Positions 1 to 9,781 of a stretch of DNA of 64,000 bases are shown in pieces. Numbering within the stretch: the first letter of the stretch is position 1; every line of letters begins with the position of its first letter. The DNA is from Myxococcales bacterium (GTDB lineage: Bacteria > Myxococcota_A > Polyangia > Polyangiales > Ga0077539): positions 124,001 to 188,000 of the forward strand of contig JAEUKI010000055.1 of the NCBI GenBank assembly GCA_016793325.1, in the 5' to 3' direction. Both the position numbers and the translations under genes were made by a program. The notes under the pieces are model-generated. The model had not been told where the DNA came from. It worked only from the letters and a program-made list of their open reading frames with translations, and ran no database searches.

Positions 1-57
1 AAAGGTCCACGCGCGCTCGGGTGTCGCAACGAACCGAGCCGCGGCAGGAGGCCGAAC

Positions 58-1458
58 ATGTCGAGTGACCCACGAGCGTCGACGGCGCGCGCATCTCTTC
101 GGAGCGCGACTGTATTTGGGATTTTGTCTGCTGGATTGATTGTGTGTGCGGATGACGCGCTGGCGCAGACACGGTCGCGCCCGCTCGAGCTCGGCGCACG
201 CGAGCCGAGCGTTGCTGCCCCGGCGCGGGCGCGACTGTCGCTCGACGAGGCGGCGCTCACGCTGGTGGCGAGCGGCGCGTCAGGGGCGGCGCAGGCCGAT
301 CCGTTCGAGCAAATCGCCTGCCGCGAGCGCCGCTGCGTGATCGACACGCTCCGCTGCACAGGGACGCTGCAACAAGCGTTTGCCTCGATCCACGGACGGC
401 TGGTCCTGCGCGCCATCTCGGTCGACCTCGAGGCGCGGCGACGCAACGACGCGGGCGATCGCGCGTTCTGCGAGGCGTACGACGGGCTTTTCGTCGTCGC
501 GTCGAACCGCGTGTGGGGTTCGATCGACCGCTTCGCGCGGCAGCACCGACCCCGCGTCGGCGCGAGCGTCGCGGGCGTTTCGGCAAGTACGCTCGGGGCG
601 ATCGGACGCGACTTCCTCGATGCTGGCGTGCCGCGAAGCCGCTCTCTCAGCGACCCGACCGCGGTGTTGTTCACCGAGACGAGCGTCGCGTTGTTTTCGT
701 CCAACATGCAGGGCGCTCCGCAGATCGACCCGGTCGTCTCGAGTCAGTGCGGCGGCTCGCTCTGTCGCTTCGTCACGACGAAGTGCGAGGGCGAGGTGCG
801 CGAGGTCCGCTCGCCGATCGCGCGAGGGACGATCATGCGCGTCGAAGCTCGGCCCGTCGCGGGCGCGAGCGACCCGGCGTTTTGCGCGTCGATCGCGGGC
901 GACCTCACCGTGCAGCGCGTCAGCATCAACCCGGGGGCGCGCTTCTGGGGCGTCACGCTCGGCGATTGGTACAACATCCCGCCGGGGACGCCGGAGCAGA
1001 CGAGCTGCCTCGTCGGCCACCCGAACTCGGACACACAAATTCGAGCGGGATCGCGCTGCGCGACCCTCGACGCGCGACGCGCGCAGAGCTGGGCGGGCCC
1101 GTGCTGCGTAGGAACGCCGGAGATCACCGTGGATTTTCCGCGGACGACGGCGACCAACACGATGGCGACGCACGACCCGGCGCCGCCGATCGCGCTCAGC
1201 CCGGACGGCGCGTGGCTCGTTGTGTTCTCGCGAGAGAGGGCGCTCACGGCGGCCGAGCGCGCGGCCAACCCGGTGCTCGTCCGCGCGTACGCCCGAGGAC
1301 GCTCGGCGCCGATCGAGTACCGCGCGAGCGAGCTGTTTGTTCCGAGCGCGCTTCCGGCTTCGGGCGCGGGGTTTTCGTTTTCGCTCGAGCTCGACGTCGA
1401 CAAGGTCGTCGCGCAGGTGGGCGGGGTCACTCGTCGCGTGCTGCTCGAGACGCGCTGA
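58..1458 (+). CDS. Secreted protein of unknown function with an internal duplication
   Basis: I do not recognise the family. The 466-residue product starts with a probable signal peptide (hydrophobic stretch about 17-30, cleavage likely near ALAQ at 34-37), so it is probably exported. Two similar segments are visible: Cys88/93/100/138 ending in VWG at 152-154, and Cys231/236/243/276 ending in FWG at 297-299. Both have C-x4-C-x6-C followed 33-38 residues later by FC, which suggests two copies of one disulfide-bonded domain. The C-terminal 150 residues look beta-rich. The ATG is supported by AGGAGG at 46-51, six bases upstream. It stands alone on this strand; the next gene converges on it. Confidence 0.8.
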   Translation: MSSDPRASTARASLRSATVFGILSAGLIVCADDALAQTRSRPLELGAREPSVAAPARARLSLDEAALTLVASGASGAAQADPFEQIACRERRCVIDTLRCTGTLQQAFASIHGRLVLRAISVDLEARRRNDAGDRAFCEAYDGLFVVASNRVWGSIDRFARQHRPRVGASVAGVSASTLGAIGRDFLDAGVPRSRSLSDPTAVLFTETSVALFSSNMQGAPQIDPVVSSQCGGSLCRFVTTKCEGEVREVRSPIARGTIMRVEARPVAGASDPAFCASIAGDLTVQRVSINPGARFWGVTLGDWYNIPPGTPEQTSCLVGHPNSDTQIRAGSRCATLDARRAQSWAGPCCVGTPEITVDFPRTTATNTMATHDPAPPIALSPDGAWLVVFSRERALTAAERAANPVLVRAYARGRSAPIEYRASELFVPSALPASGAGFSFSLELDVDKVVAQVGGVTRRVLLETR

Positions 1459-1473
1459 GCGCGCGACGGCGGA

Positions 1474-1920
1474 TCACGCTGCGGCGTAGGTCTTGCGCGC
1501 GGTGCGAACGGCGGCGCGGTGCAGCGCGATCGCGAGCGCGAGCGAGACGAGGGCGACGAGCGCGCCGGGGGCGTGGTCCGCCACGAGGTCCATGGTCGAA
1601 GCGCCTCGCGCGCGAAAGAGCGCAGGGCGATCGAGCTCGCGCGTCACGTCGTGCGCGGTCGCGAGCAGCTTCCAGAGGCTCGCGGCGCCGATGAACGCCG
1701 CCGCTGACAAGGCAGCCCAGAGAGCGTTTCGTGTGCGCTGCGAGACGTTCGGCGCGGGCGCCGCGAGCTTCGCGAAGCGAAACGGTCCGACGCCGACGAT
1801 CTGCGAGCGGTTGGGGTCATCGTCGCGATCGATCGACGCGCTGGCTTCGAACGCCCGCAGTCGAAACGTCGCGGACCACCCTGCGATGAACAAGAACGAC
1901 AGCCAGAGCGCGGTCTGCAC
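1474..1920 (-). CDS. Small three-span membrane protein, hypothetical
   Basis: The 148-residue product has a hydrophobic segment at the N-terminus (about 3-22), a second near 68-88 and a third near 115-135, so it is likely an inner-membrane protein. It starts at GTG. No recognisable motif or catalytic residue is visible. It converges on the preceding secreted protein gene with 15 bases between them, and its 5' end faces the upstream region of the zinc-ribbon membrane protein gene at 2136. Coding is supported by codon pattern and hydrophobic segmentation only. Confidence 0.6.
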   Translation of the reverse strand: MQTALWLSFLFIAGWSATFRLRAFEASASIDRDDDPNRSQIVGVGPFRFAKLAAPAPNVSQRTRNALWAALSAAAFIGAASLWKLLATAHDVTRELDRPALFRARGASTMDLVADHAPGALVALVSLALAIALHRAAVRTARKTYAAA

Positions 1921-2135
1921 TCGGTGATCATCGCACGCGCGGCTCCAACGGCGAACGGGGGCGACGGTCGCGATCGCGGCATCCTTCGCGCTATGCTCGG
2001 TCCATGTCGAGATTCGCGCGATGGCATCGCTCGACGCCTCTCGGCGAGTGGCCTGCGCTCGGCGCGAGCAGGACGCTCGTCCCGGGCCCGAGGCGGGCGC
2101 CGCTGCGGCGAATCGCGAGCACGAAAGGTGGGGGG

Positions 2136-3116
2136 ATGGTGGTCGCGACGGATCCGTACGTTTGTCCGGTGTGCGGCGATCGATCCGCGTTCGAGTCGTC
2201 GTGCATCCGATGCGACGAGCCGCTCGTCGACTCGCGCGAGGTGGCGCCGTGGCAGCTCTCGCAGACGGGGATCTGGCGGTGGAAGCACTGGTCCGCGAGC
2301 GTCATTTCGGCGCTGTATCTCCTCGCGTTTGTCGCTTTGTACATCGCGGCGCTCGCCGGCTCGGTGTGGTGGCTCGGCGGCCTCGGGCCGCTCGCGGGGC
2401 TCGTCGGGTTCGCCGCGGGGGTCTTTCTCGTGATTCGGCTGTTCACGAAGCTCGACGCCAACCGCGAGGCGCTCGTCGGACGAACGATGATGCGCGCGGT
2501 GTCCGCGACGAAGGTCTCGGAGGTCCCCGACGGGCGGCGCGTGCGCGTCGCGGGGTCGACCAAGACGATCCGTCGCGCGGTGAGCTCGAACGGGCCGGCG
2601 TCGCTGGCGTTCGAAGAGACGCGACGGGTTGGCTCTGGGGAGACGGCGTATTTTCGTCAGCGTGTGGGTGGCGGTGAGTTCGTGCTCGATGATGGCTCGG
2701 GCACCGTCGCGATCGTGCGGTGCGAGTACGTGAAGATCGTCGGCGGGGTTCGGGTGGGCGAGCGGTTGATCGTTCCGGACGGAGCTCGGCTCGAAGTCGT
2801 CGGCAACGCGCGGTGGGACGTCGCAGACGACGAAGTCACGGTGAGTCACGCTCGAAGCGCGGCGCGGGTCGTGCGGATCGAGGGAACGGCGGACGAGCCG
2901 GTGCTCCTTCGGGTGATCGAAGCGCCGACGGATACGACTCGCGAAGCGTCGCTCAAAAAGAAGGCGAGCGTGACGCACGAGCGGGACGCGAGCGAGGCGC
3001 GGACGGGCGTTCGCGTCGATGCGCTCGACGGTTCACCGGCGCCCGCGGGACGAGGTGACGACGAGCTCGAGGTCGATCATCCCGCGCGTGCTTCGGACGA
3101 TCGCGCGGCGCGCTGA
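2136..3116 (+). CDS. Zinc-ribbon membrane protein, hypothetical
   Basis: The predicted 326-residue protein begins with a treble-clef/zinc-ribbon-like motif (C10, C13, C23, C26) and continues with two hydrophobic stretches around 48-100 that probably span the inner membrane, followed by a soluble C-terminal domain. I chose ATG 2136 because a G-rich Shine-Dalgarno-like tract (ggtggggg) lies just upstream and the open frame before it encodes an Arg/Pro-rich stretch unlike a real N-terminus. The C-terminal 70 residues are charged and probably disordered. It precedes dapD by 32 bases on the same strand, but there is no functional reason to link it to lysine biosynthesis. Confidence 0.7.
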   Translation: MVVATDPYVCPVCGDRSAFESSCIRCDEPLVDSREVAPWQLSQTGIWRWKHWSASVISALYLLAFVALYIAALAGSVWWLGGLGPLAGLVGFAAGVFLVIRLFTKLDANREALVGRTMMRAVSATKVSEVPDGRRVRVAGSTKTIRRAVSSNGPASLAFEETRRVGSGETAYFRQRVGGGEFVLDDGSGTVAIVRCEYVKIVGGVRVGERLIVPDGARLEVVGNARWDVADDEVTVSHARSAARVVRIEGTADEPVLLRVIEAPTDTTREASLKKKASVTHERDASEARTGVRVDALDGSPAPAGRGDDELEVDHPARASDDRAAR

Positions 3117-3148
3117 CGATCGGCGCGCGTCGTGATAGTCGATCCGGC

Positions 3149-3979
3149 GTGACGCTCTACGACGAGACATTGGCCGAGCAGCTGCAACCGCTGATCGAAG
3201 AGGCGTTTGCGAACCGCGAGCTCATTCATCACATGGCGCATCGGGACGCGGTGCACGCTGCGATCGAAGCGCTGACGAAGGGGAGCCTTCGCGTCGCGAC
3301 GCAGACCGCGGACGGGTGGGTCGCTCACGCGTGGTTGAAGCAGGCAATCTTGCTGTACTTCGCGCTGTGCCCCGTCGAGCGCTTCGAAGCCGGCGCGCTC
3401 GCGTGGCAGGACAAGATCAAGACGCAGGTTCCTCCGGGGGTTCGCGTGGTTCCTCCGGGGATCATTCGGTACGGAGCGCACGTCTCGAAGGGCTGCGTGG
3501 TGATGCCTGGCTTCGTGAACATCGGGGCGTACGTGGACGAGGGGACGATGGTCGACACGTGGGCCACCGTCGGCTCGTGCGCGCAGGTCGGGAAGAACGT
3601 TCATCTCTCTGGCGGCGTGGGCTTGGGTGGCGTGCTCGAGCCTCCCTCTGCGCGCCCGGTGGTGATCGAAGACGGAGCGTTCATCGGCTCGCGCGCGGTC
3701 GTGGTCGAGGGCGTCGTGGTCGAGCGCGAAGCGGTCGTCGGCGCGGGGGTGATCCTCACAGCGAGCACGCCGATCATCGACGTGACCAAGAGCGAGCCGA
3801 CCGAGTGGAAGGGGCGCGTTCCTGCGCGCTCGGTGGTGATCGCGGGGACAAGGACGAAGAAGTTTCCTGCCGGTGAATTTGGTGTTCCGTGCGCGCTCGT
3901 GATCGGCGAGCGAAAAGAGAGCACGGACAAGAAGACGTCGCTCGAGCAAGCGCTGCGCGACTTCAACGTGGCGGTGTGA
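3149..3979 (+). CDS. dapD: 2,3,4,5-tetrahydropyridine-2,6-dicarboxylate N-succinyltransferase
   Basis: DapD uses succinyl-CoA to succinylate tetrahydrodipicolinate in the cytoplasmic succinylase route to meso-diaminopimelate and lysine. The 276-residue length is close to the E. coli enzyme (274). The central part is a left-handed beta-helix of hexapeptide repeats (from about residue 105, GAHVSKGCVVMPGFVNIGAY) with the typical DEGTMVDTWATVGSCAQVG stretch and GGVGLGGVLEP. It starts at GTG 3149. Only six bases separate it from dapE, so the two consecutive pathway steps form an operon. Confidence 0.96.
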   Translation: MTLYDETLAEQLQPLIEEAFANRELIHHMAHRDAVHAAIEALTKGSLRVATQTADGWVAHAWLKQAILLYFALCPVERFEAGALAWQDKIKTQVPPGVRVVPPGIIRYGAHVSKGCVVMPGFVNIGAYVDEGTMVDTWATVGSCAQVGKNVHLSGGVGLGGVLEPPSARPVVIEDGAFIGSRAVVVEGVVVEREAVVGAGVILTASTPIIDVTKSEPTEWKGRVPARSVVIAGTRTKKFPAGEFGVPCALVIGERKESTDKKTSLEQALRDFNVAV

Positions 3980-3985
3980 CCAGCC

Positions 3986-5080
3986 ATGTCCGACGCGATC
4001 ACCGCGGGCCTCGACCCGGTCGAAAAGACGCTCTTGTGGCTCTGCGAAATGAGCTCGTTTACTGGTGAAGAAGGGCCCATTTGCGACGCGGTCGAAGCGC
4101 GGCTGCGAGCGCTGCTCGGCGATCGCGCGGTGACGCGCGACGGTCACTCGCTGGTCGTGACCCCCGAGGTCGCGAGCGACGGTCCGTCGGTGGTCCTCGC
4201 GGGACACTTCGACGTGGTGCGCACGAGTCACGACGGAGCGCCGCGGGTCGAGGGCGAGAAGATCTACGGGCCGGGGTCGGCGGACATGAAGTCGGGCCTC
4301 GCCGTGATGCTCGAGATTCTCGGTCAAATCGCTGGTAGCAAGAAAACGTGTGCCGCGAGACCGACGTTCGTCTTCTACGAGCGCGAGGAGGGGCCGTACG
4401 TCGAGAACCGGCTCGGAGACCTGCTCGTGAACTTTCCTGCGCTGGCGAAGGCGGACTTGGCGGTGTGCTTGGAGCCGAGCTCGAACGTGCTGCAGTTGGG
4501 TTGTATGGGCTCGCTGCACGGGCGCGTCACGTTCGAGGGGCGCACGGCGCACTCGGCGCGGCCGTGGCAGGGCGAGAACGCGATCCACAAGAGCGCGAGA
4601 TTTCTGCAGCGGATGGCGGATCGCGCGCCCGTCGACCACGTGATCGAGGGGATGCTGTACCGCGAGGTCATGAGCGCGACGATGGCGGAGGGAGGCCGAG
4701 GGCGAAACGTCGTTCCCGACGCGTTTACGCTGAACGTGAACGTGCGGTTCGCCCCAGGAAAAACGCCGGAAGACGCGGAGCGAGACCTCCTCGCGATGAT
4801 CGACGGCGACGCCCAGTTGACGGTGATCGACCGCTCGCCGAGCGCGCTCCCGTCGCGATCGCACCCGCTCGTGAAGGCGCTCGAAGCGGCCCCAGAAATC
4901 AAAGGCGTCGAGCCGAAGCAAGCGTGGACCGACGTCGCGCGGTTCTCGGCGCTCGGCGTCGCCGCGGTCAACCTCGGGCCGGGAACGCAGTCGCAAGCGC
5001 ACCAACGCAACGAGTGGACCGACCGCGCCGCGCTGCGCGACGGGCTCGTGCTCTTTCGGCGCTGGCTCGGGCTCGCGTAA
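3986..5080 (+). CDS. dapE: Succinyl-diaminopimelate desuccinylase, M20 family
   Basis: The M20-type zinc peptidase removes succinate from N-succinyl-LL-diaminopimelate. The 364-residue product shows the metal-binding signature GHFDVV, the bridging Asp in GPGSADMKSG, the catalytic Glu pair in YEREEGPY, a further ligand in CLEPS, and a C-terminal His in AHQRNEW. The dimerisation lid is represented by GRTAHSARPW. Its position six bases after dapD supports DapE rather than another M20 amidohydrolase. The frame is intact and the length normal. Confidence 0.93.
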   Translation: MSDAITAGLDPVEKTLLWLCEMSSFTGEEGPICDAVEARLRALLGDRAVTRDGHSLVVTPEVASDGPSVVLAGHFDVVRTSHDGAPRVEGEKIYGPGSADMKSGLAVMLEILGQIAGSKKTCAARPTFVFYEREEGPYVENRLGDLLVNFPALAKADLAVCLEPSSNVLQLGCMGSLHGRVTFEGRTAHSARPWQGENAIHKSARFLQRMADRAPVDHVIEGMLYREVMSATMAEGGRGRNVVPDAFTLNVNVRFAPGKTPEDAERDLLAMIDGDAQLTVIDRSPSALPSRSHPLVKALEAAPEIKGVEPKQAWTDVARFSALGVAAVNLGPGTQSQAHQRNEWTDRAALRDGLVLFRRWLGLA

Positions 5081-5143
5081 TCGACGCGGCGATCAACGCG
5101 GCCGATCCCAAGGCGCTCGCGAGCGTGCTACCGTTCGGGCGCT

Positions 5144-6385
5144 GTGGCGACCGCAGATTTCGATGAAAACGAGGCCCTCGCGTGGCTCCCCGAAGAGTGG
5201 GAGCGCTTCGTCGCGTCCAAGGGCGAGCGGCCGTACCGCGCGCTGCAGGTGTTTCGTTGGATCCACGCGCGAGGCGTCGCGGACCCGACGAAGATGTCGG
5301 ACCTCGGCAAATCGCTGCGATCGGTGATCGAGCAAGCGGGGCTCTCGATGCCCGCCGCCGTGGACCTGATGCACCGCTCGGACGACGGGACGAAGAAGGC
5401 GCTCCTCCGGTTCGCTCGTGGCGGGACCGTCGAGACCGTGCTCATCCCGCCCATGGCGCAGGACGACGGCGACCGCGACGAGCTCCGTGAAGAAGACGAA
5501 GAGGCCCAGAGCGCGCAGGGCGGCTCGGGGCTCCGTCCCGCGGCGCGACGGGTCACGCAGTGCATCTCGTCGCAAGTCGGCTGCGCGATGGGCTGTACGT
5601 TTTGCGCGTCCGGCGTCGCGGGGCTCAAGCGCAACCTCACCGCGGGCGAGATCGTCTCGCAGGTGCTGATCGGTCGCGGCTACCTCGAGTCCGACGAGGC
5701 GCTTCGCAACGTGGTGCTCATGGGGATGGGCGAGCCGCTGCACAACTACGGCAACGTCGAGCGCGCGCTGCGGCTGCTCTTGCACAAGGACGGCGTGAAT
5801 CTCTCGAGCCGACGCGTGACGGTGTCGACGTCGGGGCTCGTCCCCGAGATCGATCGGCTGGGCGTCGAGTTCATGGGGCAAGTGTCGCTCGCGATCTCGC
5901 TGCACGCGCCGGACGACGCGCTGCGAAGCGAGCTCATGCCCATCAACAAGCGCTACCCGCTGCGAGAGCTGATGGCCGCGCTCGAGCGCTATCCCCTGGC
6001 GCCGCGTCGGCGGATCACGATCGAGTACACGCTGATCCGCGGCGTCAACGACTCGGACGCGCACGCGAGGGCGCTCGTGAAGCTCTTGCGACGCATCCGC
6101 TGCAAAGTGAACTTGATTCCGATGAACCCTGTGCCTTCGACGCCCTTCGAGATGCCGTCGCCCGAGCGCGTGGACGCGTTTCAGTCGATCTTGTGGAACG
6201 ACGGCGTGGGCGTGTTTGTTCGCAAGCAGCGGGGCGACGATATCGCCGCGGCGTGCGGGCAGCTCGCGCTCGGGGGGGAGTTGGCAAAGAAGCGAAAGCT
6301 CCCCATGGCTGGCGAGAGCGCTTCGGACGCACGCGCGGCGAGCGGCAGCGCAACGACGATGGAGAGCTCGAGGAGCGATGGCTGA
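5144..6385 (+). CDS. rlmN: Dual-specificity 23S rRNA/tRNA adenine-C2 methyltransferase RlmN
   Basis: RlmN is a radical-SAM enzyme that methylates C2 of A2503 in 23S rRNA and A37 of some tRNAs. The 4Fe-4S motif is C147-x3-C151-x2-C154 (CAMGCTFC). GMGEPL, the SAM-binding region around SLHAPDD, and the C-terminal GDDIAAACGQL with the methyl-carrier Cys are present. There is an acidic insertion (about residues 108-130) between the N-terminal domain and the radical-SAM barrel, and a variable 40-residue tail. It starts at GTG 5144. Its end overlaps the ftsH start by 8 bases, so the two are probably translationally coupled. Confidence 0.95.
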   Translation: MATADFDENEALAWLPEEWERFVASKGERPYRALQVFRWIHARGVADPTKMSDLGKSLRSVIEQAGLSMPAAVDLMHRSDDGTKKALLRFARGGTVETVLIPPMAQDDGDRDELREEDEEAQSAQGGSGLRPAARRVTQCISSQVGCAMGCTFCASGVAGLKRNLTAGEIVSQVLIGRGYLESDEALRNVVLMGMGEPLHNYGNVERALRLLLHKDGVNLSSRRVTVSTSGLVPEIDRLGVEFMGQVSLAISLHAPDDALRSELMPINKRYPLRELMAALERYPLAPRRRITIEYTLIRGVNDSDAHARALVKLLRRIRCKVNLIPMNPVPSTPFEMPSPERVDAFQSILWNDGVGVFVRKQRGDDIAAACGQLALGGELAKKRKLPMAGESASDARAASGSATTMESSRSDG

Positions 6386-8396
6386 ACGATCACCGAAGGA
6401 CCCCGAACAAGGGCGCAACAACCCCGCCCCGCAACGTCGAGGCGGACAAGGGCCCGACGACGGCGAGGACGGTGAGCGTCGCGGCCGCGGGCTCACCATG
6501 GCGATTCTGCTGGTCGGCGTCTTGCTGCTCGGCTGGATGTACATGGGCTCGCGCTCGACCGCGCAGCGGGTGCGGTACGACGAGTTCAAGCGCGCCGTGC
6601 GCGGAGGCGAGGTCGAGGAGATCTCGATCGGCGTCGAGGTCATCCGTGGCCGCGTAAAGACCGGCCGAATCGCGGCCACGCCTCCTGCGGGACAGCAGGT
6701 CGCGCCGGGCACGACGCCGCCCCCGCCGTCGGGGAGGGTGCTCAGCATTCCCACGGGCGCGGGGCGCGGTCCGCACTTCGAGACCGTGCGCGTGCACGAG
6801 GACCGCGAGCTGATTCCGCTGCTCGAGTCGCACAACGTTCGCTACGAGGCCATCGAAGATCGGCAGGGACTCGTCCTGCAGCTGGTCTTTCTCGCGCTCG
6901 TCGTAGCGGTGATCATGGCGTACCGATCGTTTATGCGCCGCGCGCAGGTGCAGCAGTCGGGCGTGCTCGCCTTCGGCAAATCACGCGGAAAGCTCGTCGG
7001 CGAGAGCGACGTGAAGGTTCGCTTCGCCGACGTCGCGGGCGTGGACGACGCGAAGGTCGAGCTCGAAGAGATCGTCGAGTTCTTGAAGAACCCCGAGCGC
7101 TTCACGCGACTCGGCGCGAAGATTCCCAAGGGCGTCTTGCTCGTCGGCCCGCCCGGAACGGGCAAGACCCTGCTCGCGAAGGCCGTCGCTGGCGAAGCCG
7201 CGGTGCCGTTCTTCAACTTGTCCGGCAGCGAGTTCGTCGAGATGTTCGTGGGCGTTGGCGCGGCGCGAGTTCGAGACTTGTTCGAGCAAGCGCAGCAAAA
7301 CGCCCCGTGCATCGTGTTCATCGACGAGCTCGACGCGCTCGGACGCTCGCGCACCGGCGGCATTCCGGGCGGCAGCGAAGAGCGCGAGCAGACGCTGAAC
7401 CAGCTGCTCGTCGAGATGGACGGGTTCGAGACGAACAAGGGCGTGATCATCATGGCGGCCACCAACCGCCCCGAGATCCTCGATCAAGCGCTGCTTCGTC
7501 CGGGGCGCTTCGATCGTCAGGTGCTCGTCGATCCGCCCGATCGAAAGGGCCGCGAGGCGATCCTGCGCGTGCACGCCAAGGACGTGAAGCTCGACGCCGA
7601 GGTCGACCTCGCGGACATCGCCGCGCGCACGCCGGGCTTCGCGGGCGCAGACCTCGCGAACATCATCAACGAGGCGGCGCTCCTCGCGGCGCGCAAGGAC
7701 CTCCCCGCGGTCAAGCGCGAGCACATCATCGAGGCGATCGACCGCGTCGGAATGGGGCTCGAGAAGAAATCTCGGATCATCCCCGAGGCGACGCGGCGGC
7801 GCATCGCGATCCACGAGACGGGCCACGCGATCGTCGGCGAAGTGATTCCTGGCGCGACGAAGACCGCGCGGATCTCGATCGTCCCCCGAGGCCTCGGCAT
7901 CGGCGGCTACGTCCGAGGTATGCCCAAAGAAGACGTCCACATCACGACCGAGTCGGACCTCAAAGCGATGCTCGCCATGACCATGGCCGGCCGCGCCGCG
8001 GAGCTCATCGTGTACGGCGACCTCTCGACGGGCGCCGCCAACGACCTGTCGCAAGCGACCAACATCGCGCGCGCGATGGTGACCGAGTACGGGATGAGCT
8101 CGAGGCTCGGTCCCGTGTCGTACGCGGGGCGTCGCTCGCTGTTTCTCGGCGGCGAAGAGGGCGTGTCGGACTACGGGGCGAACATCGCTGACGCGGTCGA
8201 CTCCGAGGTGCGACGGATCGTCGAAGAGGCCGCGCAGACCGCGCGCGAGCTGCTCGAGTCGCGCCGACCGCAGCTCGAGAACATCGCGAAGGTGCTGCTC
8301 GAAAAAGAGTACCTCGACGGGGACGACCTGCGCGCGCTGCTCGAGGCTGCGCGCGTTCCGTCGATTCCTCCGCCGGCGCCGTTGCCGAACGAATAG
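6378..8396 (+). CDS. ftsH: ATP-dependent membrane zinc metalloprotease FtsH
   Basis: FtsH is a hexameric AAA protease that degrades membrane and some cytosolic proteins. The 672-residue product has a TM segment at about 37-56, a periplasmic loop with a Pro/Gly-rich insertion, a second TM near 165-185, an AAA module with Walker A GPPGTGKT (about 257-264) and Walker B CIVFIDELDA, the second region of homology (ATNRPEILDQALLRPGRFDR, about 360-379), and the zinc site HETGH at about 479. I chose ATG 6378 rather than a longer frame because the upstream extension lies inside rlmN and is Arg/Ser-rich. Confidence 0.95.
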   Translation: MAERSPKDPEQGRNNPAPQRRGGQGPDDGEDGERRGRGLTMAILLVGVLLLGWMYMGSRSTAQRVRYDEFKRAVRGGEVEEISIGVEVIRGRVKTGRIAATPPAGQQVAPGTTPPPPSGRVLSIPTGAGRGPHFETVRVHEDRELIPLLESHNVRYEAIEDRQGLVLQLVFLALVVAVIMAYRSFMRRAQVQQSGVLAFGKSRGKLVGESDVKVRFADVAGVDDAKVELEEIVEFLKNPERFTRLGAKIPKGVLLVGPPGTGKTLLAKAVAGEAAVPFFNLSGSEFVEMFVGVGAARVRDLFEQAQQNAPCIVFIDELDALGRSRTGGIPGGSEEREQTLNQLLVEMDGFETNKGVIIMAATNRPEILDQALLRPGRFDRQVLVDPPDRKGREAILRVHAKDVKLDAEVDLADIAARTPGFAGADLANIINEAALLAARKDLPAVKREHIIEAIDRVGMGLEKKSRIIPEATRRRIAIHETGHAIVGEVIPGATKTARISIVPRGLGIGGYVRGMPKEDVHITTESDLKAMLAMTMAGRAAELIVYGDLSTGAANDLSQATNIARAMVTEYGMSSRLGPVSYAGRRSLFLGGEEGVSDYGANIADAVDSEVRRIVEEAAQTARELLESRRPQLENIAKVLLEKEYLDGDDLRALLEAARVPSIPPPAPLPNE

Positions 8397-8455
8397 CGCG
8401 CATTTCCGCGAAGGGGAGATCGCGCGCGGCGTCGCGCGTAGAGTGCTCATCGAGC

Positions 8456-9781
8456 GTGAGCACGAAGACGATCGCCGCTTCAGTGTTGGCCATGGCTCTC
8501 GGGGCGTGCGCGGTGCCCGCGAGAGATTCAGGTGGGTTTTGTGCGGCCGATCGCCCCACGCGCCCGCAAGGTGCGCCGTCGCCCACATGGCACCGGGACG
8601 TCGCGCCGATCGTCGAGGCGTTTTGTGTGCGCTGCCACCGCGAGGGCGGACTCGCGGGAGACTCGTTCGAGAGCTACCTGCGCGTGTTTGCGGCGCGCGA
8701 GTCCGTCGCGCGTTCGGTGCGTGCGCGGACGATGCCGCCCTATCTCGCAGCGCCCTGCTGCGCGCGGTATCGACACTCGTGGGGGCTCTCGGACGAGCAG
8801 ATCGCGACGGTGCTCGACTGGGTCGACGCAGGAGCGCCCGAAGGTTCGCCGATGGACCGCGGCGCTCGCATCGAGCCGCCGACCGCGGGGCTCTCGCGGA
8901 GGGACGTCTCGCTCTCGGTGACCGAGCCGTACGCGCCCACGCCGCCGCGCGGGAGCACGGATGACGTTCGATGCTTCGTGCTCGACTGGCCGGGCACCGC
9001 GAGGACCTTCGTCACGGGCCTCGAGATCGAGAGCGCGGATCGCTCGCTCTTGCACCACGTGATCGTGGCCAGCGTGTCGGGCGAAGACGCTGATCGCGTG
9101 GCGCGGCTCGATCGCGACGAGGCGGGCGCGGGCTTCTCGTGCAACGACGGGGCGGGCTCGCTTCGCGGCGTGACGATGTTGGGCGGAGGGCTGATCGGCG
9201 GGGATTTTCCCGAGGGAATCGGGATCGCTGTCGAGCCGCGCTCGAAGATCATCTTGAACATTCACTACAGCACGGTGGCCGCGAGGCCGGGCGCGGTGGA
9301 TCGACCGTCGGTGCACTTTCGAACCGACGCGAACGCGCGGCCCGCGGAGCCGCTGGCGCTCACCAACCCCGCGTGGCTCATCGGCGACGCGATGCGCGTG
9401 CGCGCGGGTGACCGCGACGCGACGTTCTTCTATCGCTATCGACCGCGGGTCTCGACCCGGGGCAGGACGATGTTTCTCCGCTCGGTGACGCCGCACATGC
9501 ACACGTTCGGAAGTCGTCTGACCGTGCGCGTCCTTCGCGCCAACGGCGAGCGCGCGTGCGTCCTCGAGATCCCGCGGTGGCGATTCGGTTGGGAGCAGGT
9601 CTATTGGCTCGAAGAGTCGATTCGCTTGGATCCCGACGACGAGCTCTACCTCGAGTGCCACTTCGACAACTCGGCGGACAATCAGCCCGTTCCGGGCGCG
9701 GCGCCGAGAGACTTCACGTTCGGCGGCAACTCGCAGGACATGTGCGCGGCGTTCTTGTCGATGACCGAGGCCGCCCGATGA
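8456..9781 (+). CDS. Lipoprotein with heme-c-type motif and copper monooxygenase-like domains
   Basis: The 441-residue product is a predicted lipoprotein (lipobox LGAC, Cys18). An early C57-V-R-C60-H61 motif resembles cytochrome c heme attachment. The rest resembles the copper type II ascorbate-dependent monooxygenase fold (PHM/DBM): HH at 200-201, NIHY with His270, and H347-M-H349. Those are the positions expected for the two copper sites, although substrate and activity are not predictable. It starts at GTG 8456. Its stop overlaps the next gene in ATGA, so the pair is probably coupled and acts in the envelope. Confidence 0.8.
   Translation: MSTKTIAASVLAMALGACAVPARDSGGFCAADRPTRPQGAPSPTWHRDVAPIVEAFCVRCHREGGLAGDSFESYLRVFAARESVARSVRARTMPPYLAAPCCARYRHSWGLSDEQIATVLDWVDAGAPEGSPMDRGARIEPPTAGLSRRDVSLSVTEPYAPTPPRGSTDDVRCFVLDWPGTARTFVTGLEIESADRSLLHHVIVASVSGEDADRVARLDRDEAGAGFSCNDGAGSLRGVTMLGGGLIGGDFPEGIGIAVEPRSKIILNIHYSTVAARPGAVDRPSVHFRTDANARPAEPLALTNPAWLIGDAMRVRAGDRDATFFYRYRPRVSTRGRTMFLRSVTPHMHTFGSRLTVRVLRANGERACVLEIPRWRFGWEQVYWLEESIRLDPDDELYLECHFDNSADNQPVPGAAPRDFTFGGNSQDMCAAFLSMTEAAR

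Noticed and set aside
2004..2135. Longer N-terminus for the zinc-ribbon membrane protein
   Set aside because: The extra 44 residues are Arg/Pro-rich without structure, and the ATG at 2136 has a better ribosome-binding region.
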